Assembly: GCA_022606425.2 (NCBI GenBank)
Contig: JAHDVF020000875.1
Location: forward strand, 310,001-374,000
Length of the DNA: 64,000 nucleotides
Reading direction: 5' to 3'
Source of the DNA: Lepidostoma basale
Lineage: Eukaryota; Arthropoda; Insecta; Trichoptera; Lepidostomatidae
This document shows positions 1 to 11,000 of the stretch, one piece after another (the stretch's first letter is position 1; each line of letters opens with the position of its first letter). The notes under the pieces were generated by a model, which was not told the DNA's origin, ran no database searches, and saw only the letters and a list, made by a program, of their open reading frames with translations. A program made the translations under genes and the position numbers.

Positions 1-780
1 GGGGCTATACAAACAAGTTTGTGAAGCTCGTTACAGAGTGAAACCGGTTGGCGCTCCTGACTCAAAATAAAGTAGTTTTATACAACGCTTTTAAAGTGCT
101 TAATTCTAATTTTAAATAAGTCAAATCACCAAGCAATAGCTTCTTTCCAAAGTTTAAACTAATTTATCATAAATAATAAGTTTTTAGCACTTGTTTATAT
201 AATATTTACAACAGCTTAATAAAAAATTATACAACTGGCATGTAAAAAATACAAAAATTGTTTATGTATGCAAAATGAAAGATTTTAATTAGCACGAGGA
301 TGAGAAATTTAATGTTAAAACTTATGCAAAGACACATTTCGGTGGAAATCTGTGTTGGTCGAATATATTACATTATAACAATTTATTTAATTACATTTTA
401 TTCATAATCAAATATCATAGATGCAACTTGTTGAAACGATGAGCGATATGTTACATTTTTATTTTACACTTACAATAAGGAAAGGTTTAAATCTTAATAC
501 CACGTGCCATTCAAATAGAAAGTTATTGTTTCTTCTGTATTGGTTCGGATCAAATAGATTATTAGATCGGTTTATGATTAGTAACTTACAGTTTCATTAT
601 GAACTATCATATTTACATGTTAAATGAAGCTGAATAATATTTTAAATAAGTTAATATGAACTTACAAGTAGTTTAGAATGAATTGATGTATACGTTATCA
701 CGACACTTAAAATATTTTATATGAATATGAACGTGTTCCTTGGATATTTATATTTTAAAATCAACGTTTTGTAGTACGTC
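1..780. other. AT-rich non-coding stretch
   Basis: No gene, RNA or recognisable repeat is visible. Open frames here are short and have no family resemblance. It lies downstream of the PLA2 gene. Confidence 0.5.
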
Positions 781-822
781 ATATGGTAATATCATCTACG
801 AGACGTCCCATACAGGCTAGAC

Positions 823-1455
823 CAGTGGTTCCCAAACTTTTTGTGTCCCGTGGACCCCTTGCTGATTTTATTTTTATTTTTTGCAGACCCCCTACTTTCG
901 TAATATATATATTTTTTTTATTACAAATTCACCTAAAAAAATTTAACACATTTTTAATATTATGGAAGTTACGTAAGCAATTATAATGGATATTTTTCGT
1001 TGGCGACCTTTTTTTTCGCTCAACAGCGACTTCCGGCCAGTAAAATTCGGCAGCGACCAATTTTATTTAGCTCATTCGAAAAATCGGACATTCGATTTTC
1101 CCATGTCATGTGGCGATGAGGTTCGTAACCCACGCGTTTCCCGCGGGACGAAAAGAGAAGGATGGAGTGCCGCATCGGTTAAAGTGTGACAGTCCATTAT
1201 TTCTGCCTACCCTTTCAGAGAGACGGCGTGATGGTTAGTTAGTTAGTTAGTTTTCGATTTTCCCAAAGGAGCTCAAAAAAATATGGTCGCCGCCGAATTC
1301 TACTGACCGGAGGTCTTTGTTGAGCTAAAAAAAGGTCGTCTCCGATTTCGACCGGCCGATTTTCGCGAATGAGCTAAAAAAAGGTCGACAACGAAAAATA
1401 TCCGCGGACCCCCAAATCAATTTTAATTTTCTGCCGACCACTTTGGGAACCACTG
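823..1455. mobile_element. hAT-type non-autonomous element (MITE), 633 bp
   Basis: The ends are inverted copies of CAGTGGTTCCCAAA, a typical hAT terminus. A perfect 8-bp target duplication GGCTAGAC flanks it (815-822 and 1456-1463). The interior is partly palindromic (GGTCG and GAGCTAAAAAAA motifs in both orientations) and holds no transposase. A SINE is nested inside at 1103-1252. Confidence 0.9.
1103..1252 (+). mobile_element. S2 SINE with LA-type LINE tail, nested in hAT MITE
   Basis: A 150-bp insertion bounded by a perfect 12-bp duplication TTCGATTTTCCC (1091-1102 and 1253-1264). The 5' part contains GAGGTTCGTAACCC, which resembles a pol III B box. The 3' part is the LA LINE 3' end (TTTCTGCCTACCC, then GACGGCGTGATGG and a GTTA tail). 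Related copies lie at 16833-17004 and 33946-34079. Confidence 0.82.
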
Positions 1456-1938
1456 GGCTAGACCAAGGACCAAGGATATACCTGAATCCCTTGCAATGAT
1501 CATGACAACCGTGATAACCTGCGCATATGATAAAATAAAATAGGAATATACTCAGACAAATTTAAAATTTTGGTTCTAATTTTGTAGTTGAGAATCTTGA
1601 AGCAGTTCGAAAATCTTGGGTTTTTCGAGCTGTTTTTTCGAAAGGCGTTAGTTTAAGCAGAGGAAAATTTTGGGCTTGTGCCAATAATAATCGAATGATA
1701 TTTTAATATTGGTATGGATTACATAATACACAAACAACATTTTCGTACTGTTTATCTGTGCTTGTATTAAAAAAAATTTTTGAATTGAAATTAAAATAAT
1801 AATAAATTACGCGACAATCAAACTTATCATTCAAAAAAGTAAAATATCCTAATAGTTATTAATGCTGTTAATTGAATACTCTTTGTAAATTATGAAAATA
1901 AAAATAAAGCTGTAAAAATTCCTTTATTACACATATAT
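1456..1938. other. non-coding, nothing recognised
   Basis: AT-rich sequence without a supportable gene or repeat. Confidence 0.4.
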
Positions 1939-2250
1939 ATTGTTTCTTGAACAATGATGTAAAGCTCGATATCAAATCATTAATACGAATGAAAACGCCT
2001 GTTATCTAGTAGTTCAATTATAGTTTATGGGAATGACATGTTTTGCATTTCTAAAGCATGATCAAGCGCGTTGTTGTTTTTATACACGGAGCAGAAGTAC
2101 CGTAATTACCGTATTCTAATCCTTTAACTCGTGTTTGTAAACGACAAAGAGCTTGATGTTCACTACTTTTGTTAGTGCCTTTGAAAGGCGAAACATGTCA
2201 TTCCTATAAACTACTCGTATAATAAAACTTCTAGATAACAGGCTTTTTCA
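1939..2250. mobile_element. M1 palindromic MITE, diverged copy
   Basis: Left arm starts TTGTTTCTTGAACAATGATG and runs through AATACGAATGAAAACG and GGGAATGACATG. The right arm is its inverse, ending with AAACTTCTAGATAACAGG. The M1 family recurs more than a dozen times in the window. It has no coding capacity and the superfamily is unknown. Confidence 0.75.
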
Positions 2251-2261
2251 GTTGTATCAAT

Positions 2262-2368
2262 TACACTTAGTTTAATTCCACTTGGTTTTATGGTTTCGAC
2301 CGGTTTCGGCCGATCCCCGCGTCTTTTAGAACTAAAACCAAACAAAATGGAATTAAACTAAATATAGG
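2262..2368. repeat. M4 palindromic element (GTTTCGGC core), short copy
   Basis: Inverted arms TTAGTTTAATTCCA and TGGAATTAAACTAA surround a core with CGACCGGTTTCGGC. The same core occurs at 4.0, 34.8, 45.5, 47.1, 55.6, 58.7, 59.0 and 59.3 kb. Confidence 0.7.
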
Positions 2369-2504
2369 TATATTAGTAAGGATTTTTTTTTCATTGTGGT
2401 AATAGTTTATAACTTGGCGTTGCAATACTTCATTGTATTATATAACACGTACATGTATAGATTATTCCTATCTCTTTTGTTCTTCATTCCCAGTCCATTC
2501 TCTC

Positions 2505-2785
2505 TTACTCTTTACTTCTTCTTCATCAGCTTGCTGCAGACTCAAGAGTCTATTGTCACAGGATTCTCCTCTTGTCCAGCAGACTCTATATCGTTTTGGA
2601 GGTCTCCCCTGTGGACTCAGTCCATCTGGAATTCCATGCAGAGCTATCTAAGGGGCACATTCTTTGCACATGTTGGTACTAGTACCATCGACGCTGTCGC
2701 CCGCATCTGACCACATTTAGAATCTCATAGGTTTCTTGGATTGTGGTGTTCCTCACACTAGCACTTAGAGTCTTCCCAGCACTAG
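2505..2785 (-). pseudogene. LE LINE 3' fragment
   Basis: The minus strand reads as a decayed LINE C-terminus (AGKTLSASVRN, later a GRPPK-like stretch) ending in a GAAGAAGAAG tail. It is related to 21771-22085 and 51080-51360. Stops and frame breaks show it is dead. Confidence 0.65.
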
Positions 2786-4035
2786 CATTTATTTACTCTT
2801 TAAGATTCATTAAAAATGATACAATTGTTATTTTCACCGGAATTATTTTACCAAACGTCGTTGGTAATCGTTCATAACGATACATTTGAATAAAATAATA
2901 ATAATTTGATCGATACGCTTATAACTAAATAATTACATTTAACTTTTTTAAATACTGCACTCCATACTAAACTATTACATCATATTATTCTATCACAAGT
3001 ATGCTTTTAAAGGCCATTTTCAATACAGTAAAATAAAATGTTTAATAGAACACTTCCGATACTGAATAAAACAGATTTCGCTGAAAAACTAAAAAAGAAC
3101 ACAAACTGTTTAGAACACACATTCGATTTTTTAAAATCTATTATTTCTTAGTTAATACTAGGTGCACGACTTATCCAATGCAAACATGAATGATTTATTA
3201 AATTCAATTGGAATGTTGTAACAAAATTATGTTTTTAAAATTTAAAAAAAAGTGTGGTACAATATTATTAACTTAACAAAATCCTGGCCTTTTCTAAAAG
3301 TGATGAAAAAAATATTAAATTATTTAAAAGTATGTATAGGCCAATTATTAATTAGCGAAATTTACATGAAAATCCAAACATATAAATACAAATTAATATA
3401 ACATTTGTAAATAAATAACACACAAAATTAACAGAAAAAATATATATAAAATAATGAATTAAAAAGTGTTAAATAAATTACTTGTCTAAAGCATTTTTTA
3501 AAATAAAAATTGTAAATATTGTATTTATAAAAAAGTCGTCGTATTTCAGGATTAATAACTCCAATTTCTTAACCTATTATTATATTATAATACAATAAAA
3601 GCAATTTATAACAATTTCAGCTTAAAAATTAAATTCTGGGAATGTATAAGATGGACGTATAGTTAAGTTTAGCATTTTTATATATAATAATTAAGAAATA
3701 TTTTTTGATAAAACATGTAATTAAATAAATAAACTTATTTATTGAAGTTTTTCATTTTACGATTTAGTGTTGTGCTCCAAAAAAATCATAAGTATGATTT
3801 TATAAACAAAGAAATTCAGAAACAAATTGTAATCTACGGTGTGTCAATGTGGTTTGCTTTTTATTTAATTTAATATAAATCGATGAACACAAAAATAAAT
3901 ACATTAACATTTTGGTGCATAATATACATTAATATCTCAGTTCCACACAAATCCGTGAACAAATTAATTTATTCTGTCTAAAATATATTTTATCATGCGT
4001 TGTTGAGAATTCGTGGTTAAGAACTAAAAACAATG
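2786..4035. other. AT-rich flank downstream of PLA2
   Basis: Extremely AT-rich with long A/T runs. I see no gene or classified repeat. Confidence 0.45.
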
Positions 4036-4675
4036 AATAAAAAATGTATTTTATTTTTAAATGTATATTTTTTAAATCCCCAAATTTTTGTGTCTTTTAT
4101 AGGTTTCGGCTAGGGATGGGCAAAATGAATCATTTAAGGGATCTGAGCTGAACGGTTCCGCTCAGCAAAGTGAGCTGACTCTTTTTAATAATTCATGGTT
4201 CACCATTTTGAGTCGTTTGTTAAAAATGAATTTCTGCAAAGTTGGAAATTATTGGTGACCTTGTTTTTTTGCTCGTCGGCTAAAAAAAAGGGCACCGGGA
4301 TAAATTTTTAGTCAATGAGCTAAAAAAAAAAACATTTTTTTTAACAAACGACTCAATGGTGAACCATGAATTATTAAGAAGAGTCAGCTCACTTTGCTGA
4401 GCGGAACCGTTCAGCTCAGATCCCTTAAAGAGCTCACTAAAAAGAGTCGACTCTTTTGCAATAATTTATGATTCACCCGGCGGATCATTGAGCTACCGCT
4501 CTTTTTTTACTCGCTCACCAAAGTGAGTCGACTCTTTGAGTTAACTCGTGAGCGGATCGCACATCCCTAGTTTCGGCAGCTCGCTGCCATCTACTGGTCA
4601 GCCAGCTGCCGAAACCGGTCGAAGGCACAAACATAAGTGCATTTTAACTAAATATACATTTGAAAATAAAATGTT
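4036..4675. repeat. M4 palindromic element split by a hAT MITE
   Basis: Left arm 4036-4110 and right arm 4570-4675 are inverted relatives (AAATGTATAT..., GTGTCTTTTAT and GTTTCGGC against GCCGAAACCGGTCGAAGGCAC). Removing the insertion at 4111-4569 and one copy of GTTTCGGC restores the usual core GTTTCGGCAGCTCGCTGCC. Confidence 0.8.
4111..4569. mobile_element. hAT-type MITE, 459 bp, inserted in M4
   Basis: Termini TAGGGATGGGC and GCACATCCCTA are inverted repeats. An 8-bp target duplication GTTTCGGC lies on both sides (4103-4110 and 4570-4577). A long internal inverted repeat (about 4140-4230 against 4335-4430, with GAACGGTTCCGCTCAGCAAA) gives it a fold-back structure. No open frame. Confidence 0.9.
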
Positions 4676-4833
4676 ATTTTTTTATATTCATGATTTACAA
4701 TGAACTACTATCGTAAAATTTTAAATATCATTTTTTTGTGGTCAAGAACATTGCTCAGGAATGATAGTATATAACATCAAAAGATTCAACGTACTCTTAC
4801 AATTAGGAAATCACGATTTCACTAACCCGTTTG

Positions 4834-4996
4834 TTTATTCCATTTAATTGGATAATTGGATATCAAAACTGGCGATGATTGTCTTCCTGTGGTGGTGCTA
4901 TCCAATCCTTAGCAAGAAGCTGGAGCAGGCTTCGGCGATAATGACGATGGCCTCGGCCCAGGCCGCGGGCAGGTAGCGGCTGGGGGCAGGCAGGGA
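4834..4996 (-). other. PLA2 3' UTR with polyadenylation signal
   Basis: About 160 nt downstream of the PLA2 stop codon (minus strand) is AATAAA at 4839-4834, the first canonical signal after the stop. The sequence between is GC-rich near the stop and then becomes AT-rich. The cleavage site was not determined. Confidence 0.6.
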
Positions 4997-5092
4997 TCAG
5001 AAGCCGTCCTTGGCCCTCCTGAAGCCCCACGCGCGCCCGCGGTCCTCCACGCACTCCACCTGGACGAGGTTAAAATAGATGTTGCCCAGCAC
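4997..5092 (-). CDS. PLA2 coding exon 4 (C-terminus and stop)
   Basis: Starts after the acceptor GTTTCCAG (phase 0), encodes 31 residues and ends with TGA at 4999-4997. It opens VLGNIYFNLVQVEC, matching the conserved tyrosine-phenylalanine-asparagine segment and following cysteine of group III PLA2 C-termini. The tail is basic (RGRAWGFRRAKDGF). GC content is far above the surrounding DNA, including CGCGGGCGCGCG. A LINE fragment begins only about 25 bp upstream of the acceptor, so almost all intronic splice signals lie in 24 bp plus LINE sequence. Confidence 0.9.
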   Translation of the reverse strand: MLGNIYFNLVQVECVEDRGRAWGFRRAKDGF

Positions 5093-8000
5093 CTGGAAAC
5101 GGTGCACATTGTAAACAAAAGCTAGGATGGCAGTGCACAATGGTTTTCATTGTGCCGACCCTTATTTATGGAAGTGAAGTATATAACTGGCAAAAGAAGG
5201 ATGAAAGTAGAATAAATGCAGTAGAAATGAGATGAATGTGTTGTAAATCTGTATATGATAGTGTCAAATGCATATATCACAAGTGAATGCAGTTGTAGTG
5301 TCAAATCGATAGTGTCAAATGCATTTGACACTATGCATTTGACACTATGCATTTGACACTATCGATGTATGGATTTGATCACTATCGATGTACACATTTG
5401 ACACTATGTAAATGCATTGTATGTATGAGGTATGCATGCGAAATGATCTGATGATGAATGTTAATAAGTCCAAGGTAATGATTTTTTGAAAAAGAAGAAA
5501 TCATGGCAGTCTGCAACATTTGCGTGAATGGTGAAAATTTGGAGCAAGTAGTTGAGTTCGTGTATTTAGGTAGTATGTTTACAAGAGATGGGCGAGTGGA
5601 GAGGGATATTGAAAGAAGGGTTGGAGCAGGCAAAAAAGTGAATGGTGCACTTAAAGTTGCACTTTGTCATCGCAAATAAAAACCTATCCAAAAAAGCTAG
5701 AATGGCAGTGCACAATGGTGTTCTTCTACCGACCCTTATGTATGGAAGCGAAGCATGGAACTGGCAAAAGAAGGATGAAAGTAGAATAAATGCAGTAGAA
5801 ATAAGTTCTCTTAGTCGAATGTGTAGATACTCTGCGTATGATAGAGTGTCGAATGAAAATATAAGAAGTGAATGCGGTGCGAATGACGGTGATATGAACA
5901 AAATAATGAAAGGATCATTAAGATGGTTTGGACATACGGAAAGAATGAATGAAGTAAGAATGGTAAAAAAATTATATGTTAACGATGTAAATGAAACCAG
6001 AAATAGATGAAAACCGAGGAAAACGTGGCACGATCAAATAAATCAAATATTGAATGTCGGCCATATGAGGAGTCAGAGAAATCGACGCGCCTGCATGACA
6101 CGATGTATGAATGTTGAGGAAGCAAGAGAAATATGTCAGGAAAGAAAAGTATGGCAGTCCATTCTTTCTGCCTACCCCTTTGGGTAGGCAGAAAGAATGA
6201 AAGAAGAATTACGGTGTGATGGTTAGTTAATTAGTTGGTTATAACCAATTTTCAATCAAAGGGGTTGGTTTGCAGAAAAGTCTAATAACATCTTTGCTGG
6301 TTCTAGGAATACCACTTGGATCTTTAATGTGTTAGTTTCTCGATGCTTTCCTCATTTGTGTATATAACAGATTATTAACTGGTCATATTAACTGGTTGGT
6401 TCGGACATATGGAGCGCATGGATGGATAAAAAATGGTTAAGAAAGTATACGTTAATGATGTAAATGGAGTATGGAGTCGAGGCAGACCGGGGAAAACATG
6501 GCATGACCAAATTAATCAAATTTTAAAGATTGGTCATGTAAGAAGTCGGAAGAATCGACGTGCGTATATGACTCGCTGTATGAATGTAGAGAAATCTAGA
6601 GAGGTGTGTCAGTCCATTCTCTCTACCTAACCCTGCGGGGAAACGGCGTGATTGTTTGTTTAACTGTTAAATTTAAAATACTTTAATTATATCACATTTT
6701 TTATTATACCTATTTTGAGAATGTCGCGACAGCTATTTCGCCATCCGATGTTGGCATTGGATTGTTGGCGAAACAGCTGTCGCGATATTCTCAAAAAATG
6801 TGTAGTAAAAAAATGTGATATTATTTATAACAGTGTTGTAATTTTAACAGTTAATAAGGTTGAAATATCATAGTGTTTTGGCCAAAACAATGGACTACAA
6901 CAGATTATTTGAACCAATTACTGAATACAACTTTTAAGCTATTGATTCTCATGACATGTGATAGGTAGCTAGTGTTATCGCCATTTTTATTGTCACATGA
7001 ATTCTATCAGACAAAAGACAGGAAAAGATTTAAGGAAAGTATTTAGGTATGTTAATATGTGATACAAAGAGTTCTGTAATAAAACAGCGGATACAAGACT
7101 AATCCAATTAGCGTGTGGTTGACCCGTGCAATAGTAGGTAATCCGTTTAGAATGGAACTGACCTGCGAAGCCGATGTGTTGGTCTCCTTAAGGCAGGAGA
7201 AGAGCACGTCGTCACACAAGCAGTGGGACTTGCTGTAGATGGAGTTGTTGGTGAGGTTGTACCGGCTGGAGAAGGCGTGCACCTTCACGGGACACAGGTC
7301 ATGGAGGCGGCAGCAGCGGTCCATCCTCCTCTCCGTGCCGAGGTCGTGGTAAGAGGCCGCTATGTCTCCCGTGCCGCACCACTTGGTCCCTGAAACAAAT
7401 TACTTTTTGTGACTCTCGAAGAGCGAACGGTCAAATGCTACGTTTGGTCTAACTAACTAACTAACTAACCACCACGCCATTTCCCCGGAGAGGTAGGCAG
7501 AGAGGATGGATCGCCACAATGCTCTGTCCTGGCATACCTCTCGGGCTTCCTCTACATTCATACATCGTACCATGCACGCACGTCGATTATTCCGACTTCG
7601 AATATGACCGCCTTTTAGTAATTGATTAATTTGGTCATGCCATGTTTTCCTCGGTCGTCCTCGGCTTCTTTTCCCACTCACGCTGCTTGTGTACAAGTTT
7701 TTAACCATTCTACTCTCATCCATTCGTTCAATATGTCCAAACCATCTCGGGGATTCTTTTTTAATTTTATTCATGATGCAGTCATCTGCCTTACATTTCT
7801 TTCTTATTTCATCATTCGGTATTCTATCATACAACGTTTTCCCGCACATTCTTCTTAGTGATCTCATTTCTACGGCGTTTATCCTGCTTTCATCCTTCTT
7901 TTGCCAGCTCCAAGCTTCACTTCCATACATGAGGGTTGGCACTAGAACTCCATTGTGTACTGCCATATTTGCTTCTGTGGATATATTTCTACGTTTGGTC

Positions 8001-11000
8001 CATATGTTTTTATGGTGTTGAATCGTGGACCTTAAATGGTGTATGGATGTAACTAGTTCAGGGTGCAATTAAAATAGTAGTAAGACGATGCAGCATCCTT
8101 AAGGTTCACAAACAAAAACCTATCAAAAAAAGCTAGAATGGCAGTGCACAATGGTGTTCTTCTACCGACCCTTATGCATGGAAGCGAAACATGGAACTGG
8201 CAAAAGAAGGATGAAAGTAGAATAAATGCAGTAGAAATGAGATCTCTTAAATGAATGTGTGCATACTCTGTGTATGATAGAGTGTCGAATGAATATATAA
8301 ATAAGAAGTAAATGCGGTTCGAATGATGATGTTATGAACAAAATAATGAAAGGATCGTTAAGATGGTTTGGACATATGGAAAGAATGAATGAAGAAAGAA
8401 TGGTAAAAAATTATATGTTAACGATGTAAATGGAACCAGAAATAGAGGAAGACCGAGAAAACGTGGCACGATCAAATAAATCAACTTTTGAATGTCGGCC
8501 ATGTGAGGAGTCAGAGAAATCGACGTACGTGCATGACACGATGTATGAATGTTGAGGAAGGGAGAGAAATATGTCGGGAAAGAAAAGTGTGGCAATCCAT
8601 TCTTTCTGCCTACCCCTTCGGGGAGACGGCGTGATGGTTAGTCAGTTAGTTAGTTTGTTAAGGTTCCATTTTAAACATTTATACTGTTGCAGAATCTACA
8701 GCCATTTTAACTATTTTGTAATCAACAGAGAATGGTCAAATGCTACGTCTGGTCCATACAAAGACGTTGAATCGTGGACCTGAATATTTGGTATCATGAA
8801 CAGACTGAAGGCATTTGAAATGTGGCTGCACCGTAAAATACTGCACATCCCATGGACCGATATGGTCAGCAGCCTAAACGTTCTTCAGAGAGCCAGAGCT
8901 AATAGAGAATTATTGGCCAATACTAAAGCCCATAAGGTGCCATATTTAGGATTTAGTAAGTCCCTAACAGGTTTATAATATTATACAATCATGCGATTTA
9001 AAATTGTTAGACCTGAAAAAGTTCAAGGAAAAAGTTCAAGGACTGAAAAAGTTTCAATAAAAACAAAAAAACTCTAAATATTTCGAATGGCGTGACGAAA
9101 AAAAACTTTAAATATATCAAATTTATTGTTTTTTGAATACTGGTTTAATACACCGTATTAAAACATATTTTTCTTGAACGTTATATAACATTATATGTTA
9201 AAGAGTGACATGCTTCGCCTAACTGAGGTATTATCACACGCAATAATATCCTAGTATATTTAAATATTAGAAGAAAAAAAAACTCATGTAGGTACGCACG
9301 TAAAAAGTTATACGTCTTTGGGGTTACAAATCTTATCACTGATCACTTCACAATGTGGGAAAAATAAATACATTATTTATCATTGACGGTAACTTCAAAA
9401 CTGTGATTTGTATTACTAATAATCGAATTATTGGACTAATATATTTGGTACGGTTTCTTTCTTCTCATTAAATCGTTTTAATACTGCGTGACATATTTGA
9501 AATTACCGCCAATAGAATGTGATAGCTCTTTGGTACTAATTTACACTTTTTACGACTAACTTCATACGTGTATCGTTTAATGACGATAATTTGGCACGCG
9601 TGAAATGTCCGGCCATTATTTATCATTGATAGCTAAATTCATCATGTCGCACTTCTGTAACAGGGTGCGCGCGCAGCTTTCAATTTTACCCTCTTCTAAA
9701 CCCGTCTAAAGAAGCATTTCATAGTAAAATACAAAGGTTTAATTAAATATCCATCGCAGGAATGAAATAAACAATGAACAATGGGCACGTAAGTATGCGA
9801 ATGTAAAAAACATATATTTTTTTCATGCAAGTAATAGACACATTTGTGATAATAGCTTGTGTTAGATAATTACAGGTCGGTAAAAATACTCGTACACATT
9901 GTGCATGTGTGGAAATGGTATGCTTAACCCTTAGACCGCTATGCAAACATTACTATGATGTAAAACTCCATATTTAATTATGAATACGAATGAAGACGTC
10001 TGTTTTCTAGGAGTTTTATTACAATTTATGGAAATGAAATGTATCTATATAGCTTAGAAAGACGAAACATGTCATTCCCATTAATTTTTATAAAACTTCT
10101 ATAAAACATTACTTTTTATCCGTAGTTAGTTATTCTAACTGTCATCGCTACATGGCACTTTCTTCGTCGACGCATTTTGAATAAAATGTCACATTTAAAA
10201 CAATATTGTCTTACAAATCAAATCATTATATCAATAATTGATTATTTCAGTATCTTCCTCGAATACCCAAGATTCAATATACACACTCGAGATCCTGATG
10301 CTGACGACTTATTAATCTGACTGAAGTCAATCTCAGCGGGCAAAGAGTTGAACAATTCGTTATGAACATTTTTTTAAATATTTGCCAATTTTAAATATAA
10401 TAGTATAAACTGATGATGCATATGCTAAGTATTAGACATTATCTATGTCTCCAATTTTATGAAATTATCTCAAAAACGAACATATTTTCTTAGGTGTCAT
10501 GTCAGGCCTTCTCGACGTTGACTATCACCCGAGAATAGGGGTCTCTGTCCCTGGCAGCTCAAAATAGCTTCTCGAGACAGTCCACTCCCTTATGTTGTGG
10601 GGTCAGAAGATTCGTCTCCCGCAACACCTCATCAATCCTCTATTTTTCCTTCAATGATCAGGTGCAATTCACATTTTCTCCACCAATTATGGCTTTAATA
10701 TTGACCAATTTTCTATCAGCTCTGGCTCTTTGGAGAAAATTTATGTTCCACTGCATTCCTCATGGGCATGCTGGGGACCAATAGTCTACAGATAAGAAGG
10801 GATGAGTCCACACATAACCATTTCCTCAGACTTATCAGGGTATTCTTTGAGAATTCCATCATCTTGAAAGGTATCCACCTTAATGTTCCGGATGATTATC
10901 TTCGACAGCGTCAGCACAGACTGTGTTATCTCCCAACATGTAGAACCAACCTGCCTCTGGTGATGCCGGTGGGGAGAGCAATCAAACTGCTGAACATGAT

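Noticed and set aside
4863..5118. Two open frames of 63 and 69 codons over PLA2 exon 4
   Set aside because: They are wrong-frame readings of the GC-rich exon. The frame continuing from exon 3 gives the conserved YFN motif and a stop at 4997.
5249..5415. CRISPR-like regular repeats
   Set aside because: Units are short, overlap in both orientations and lack spacers; this is a eukaryotic minisatellite.
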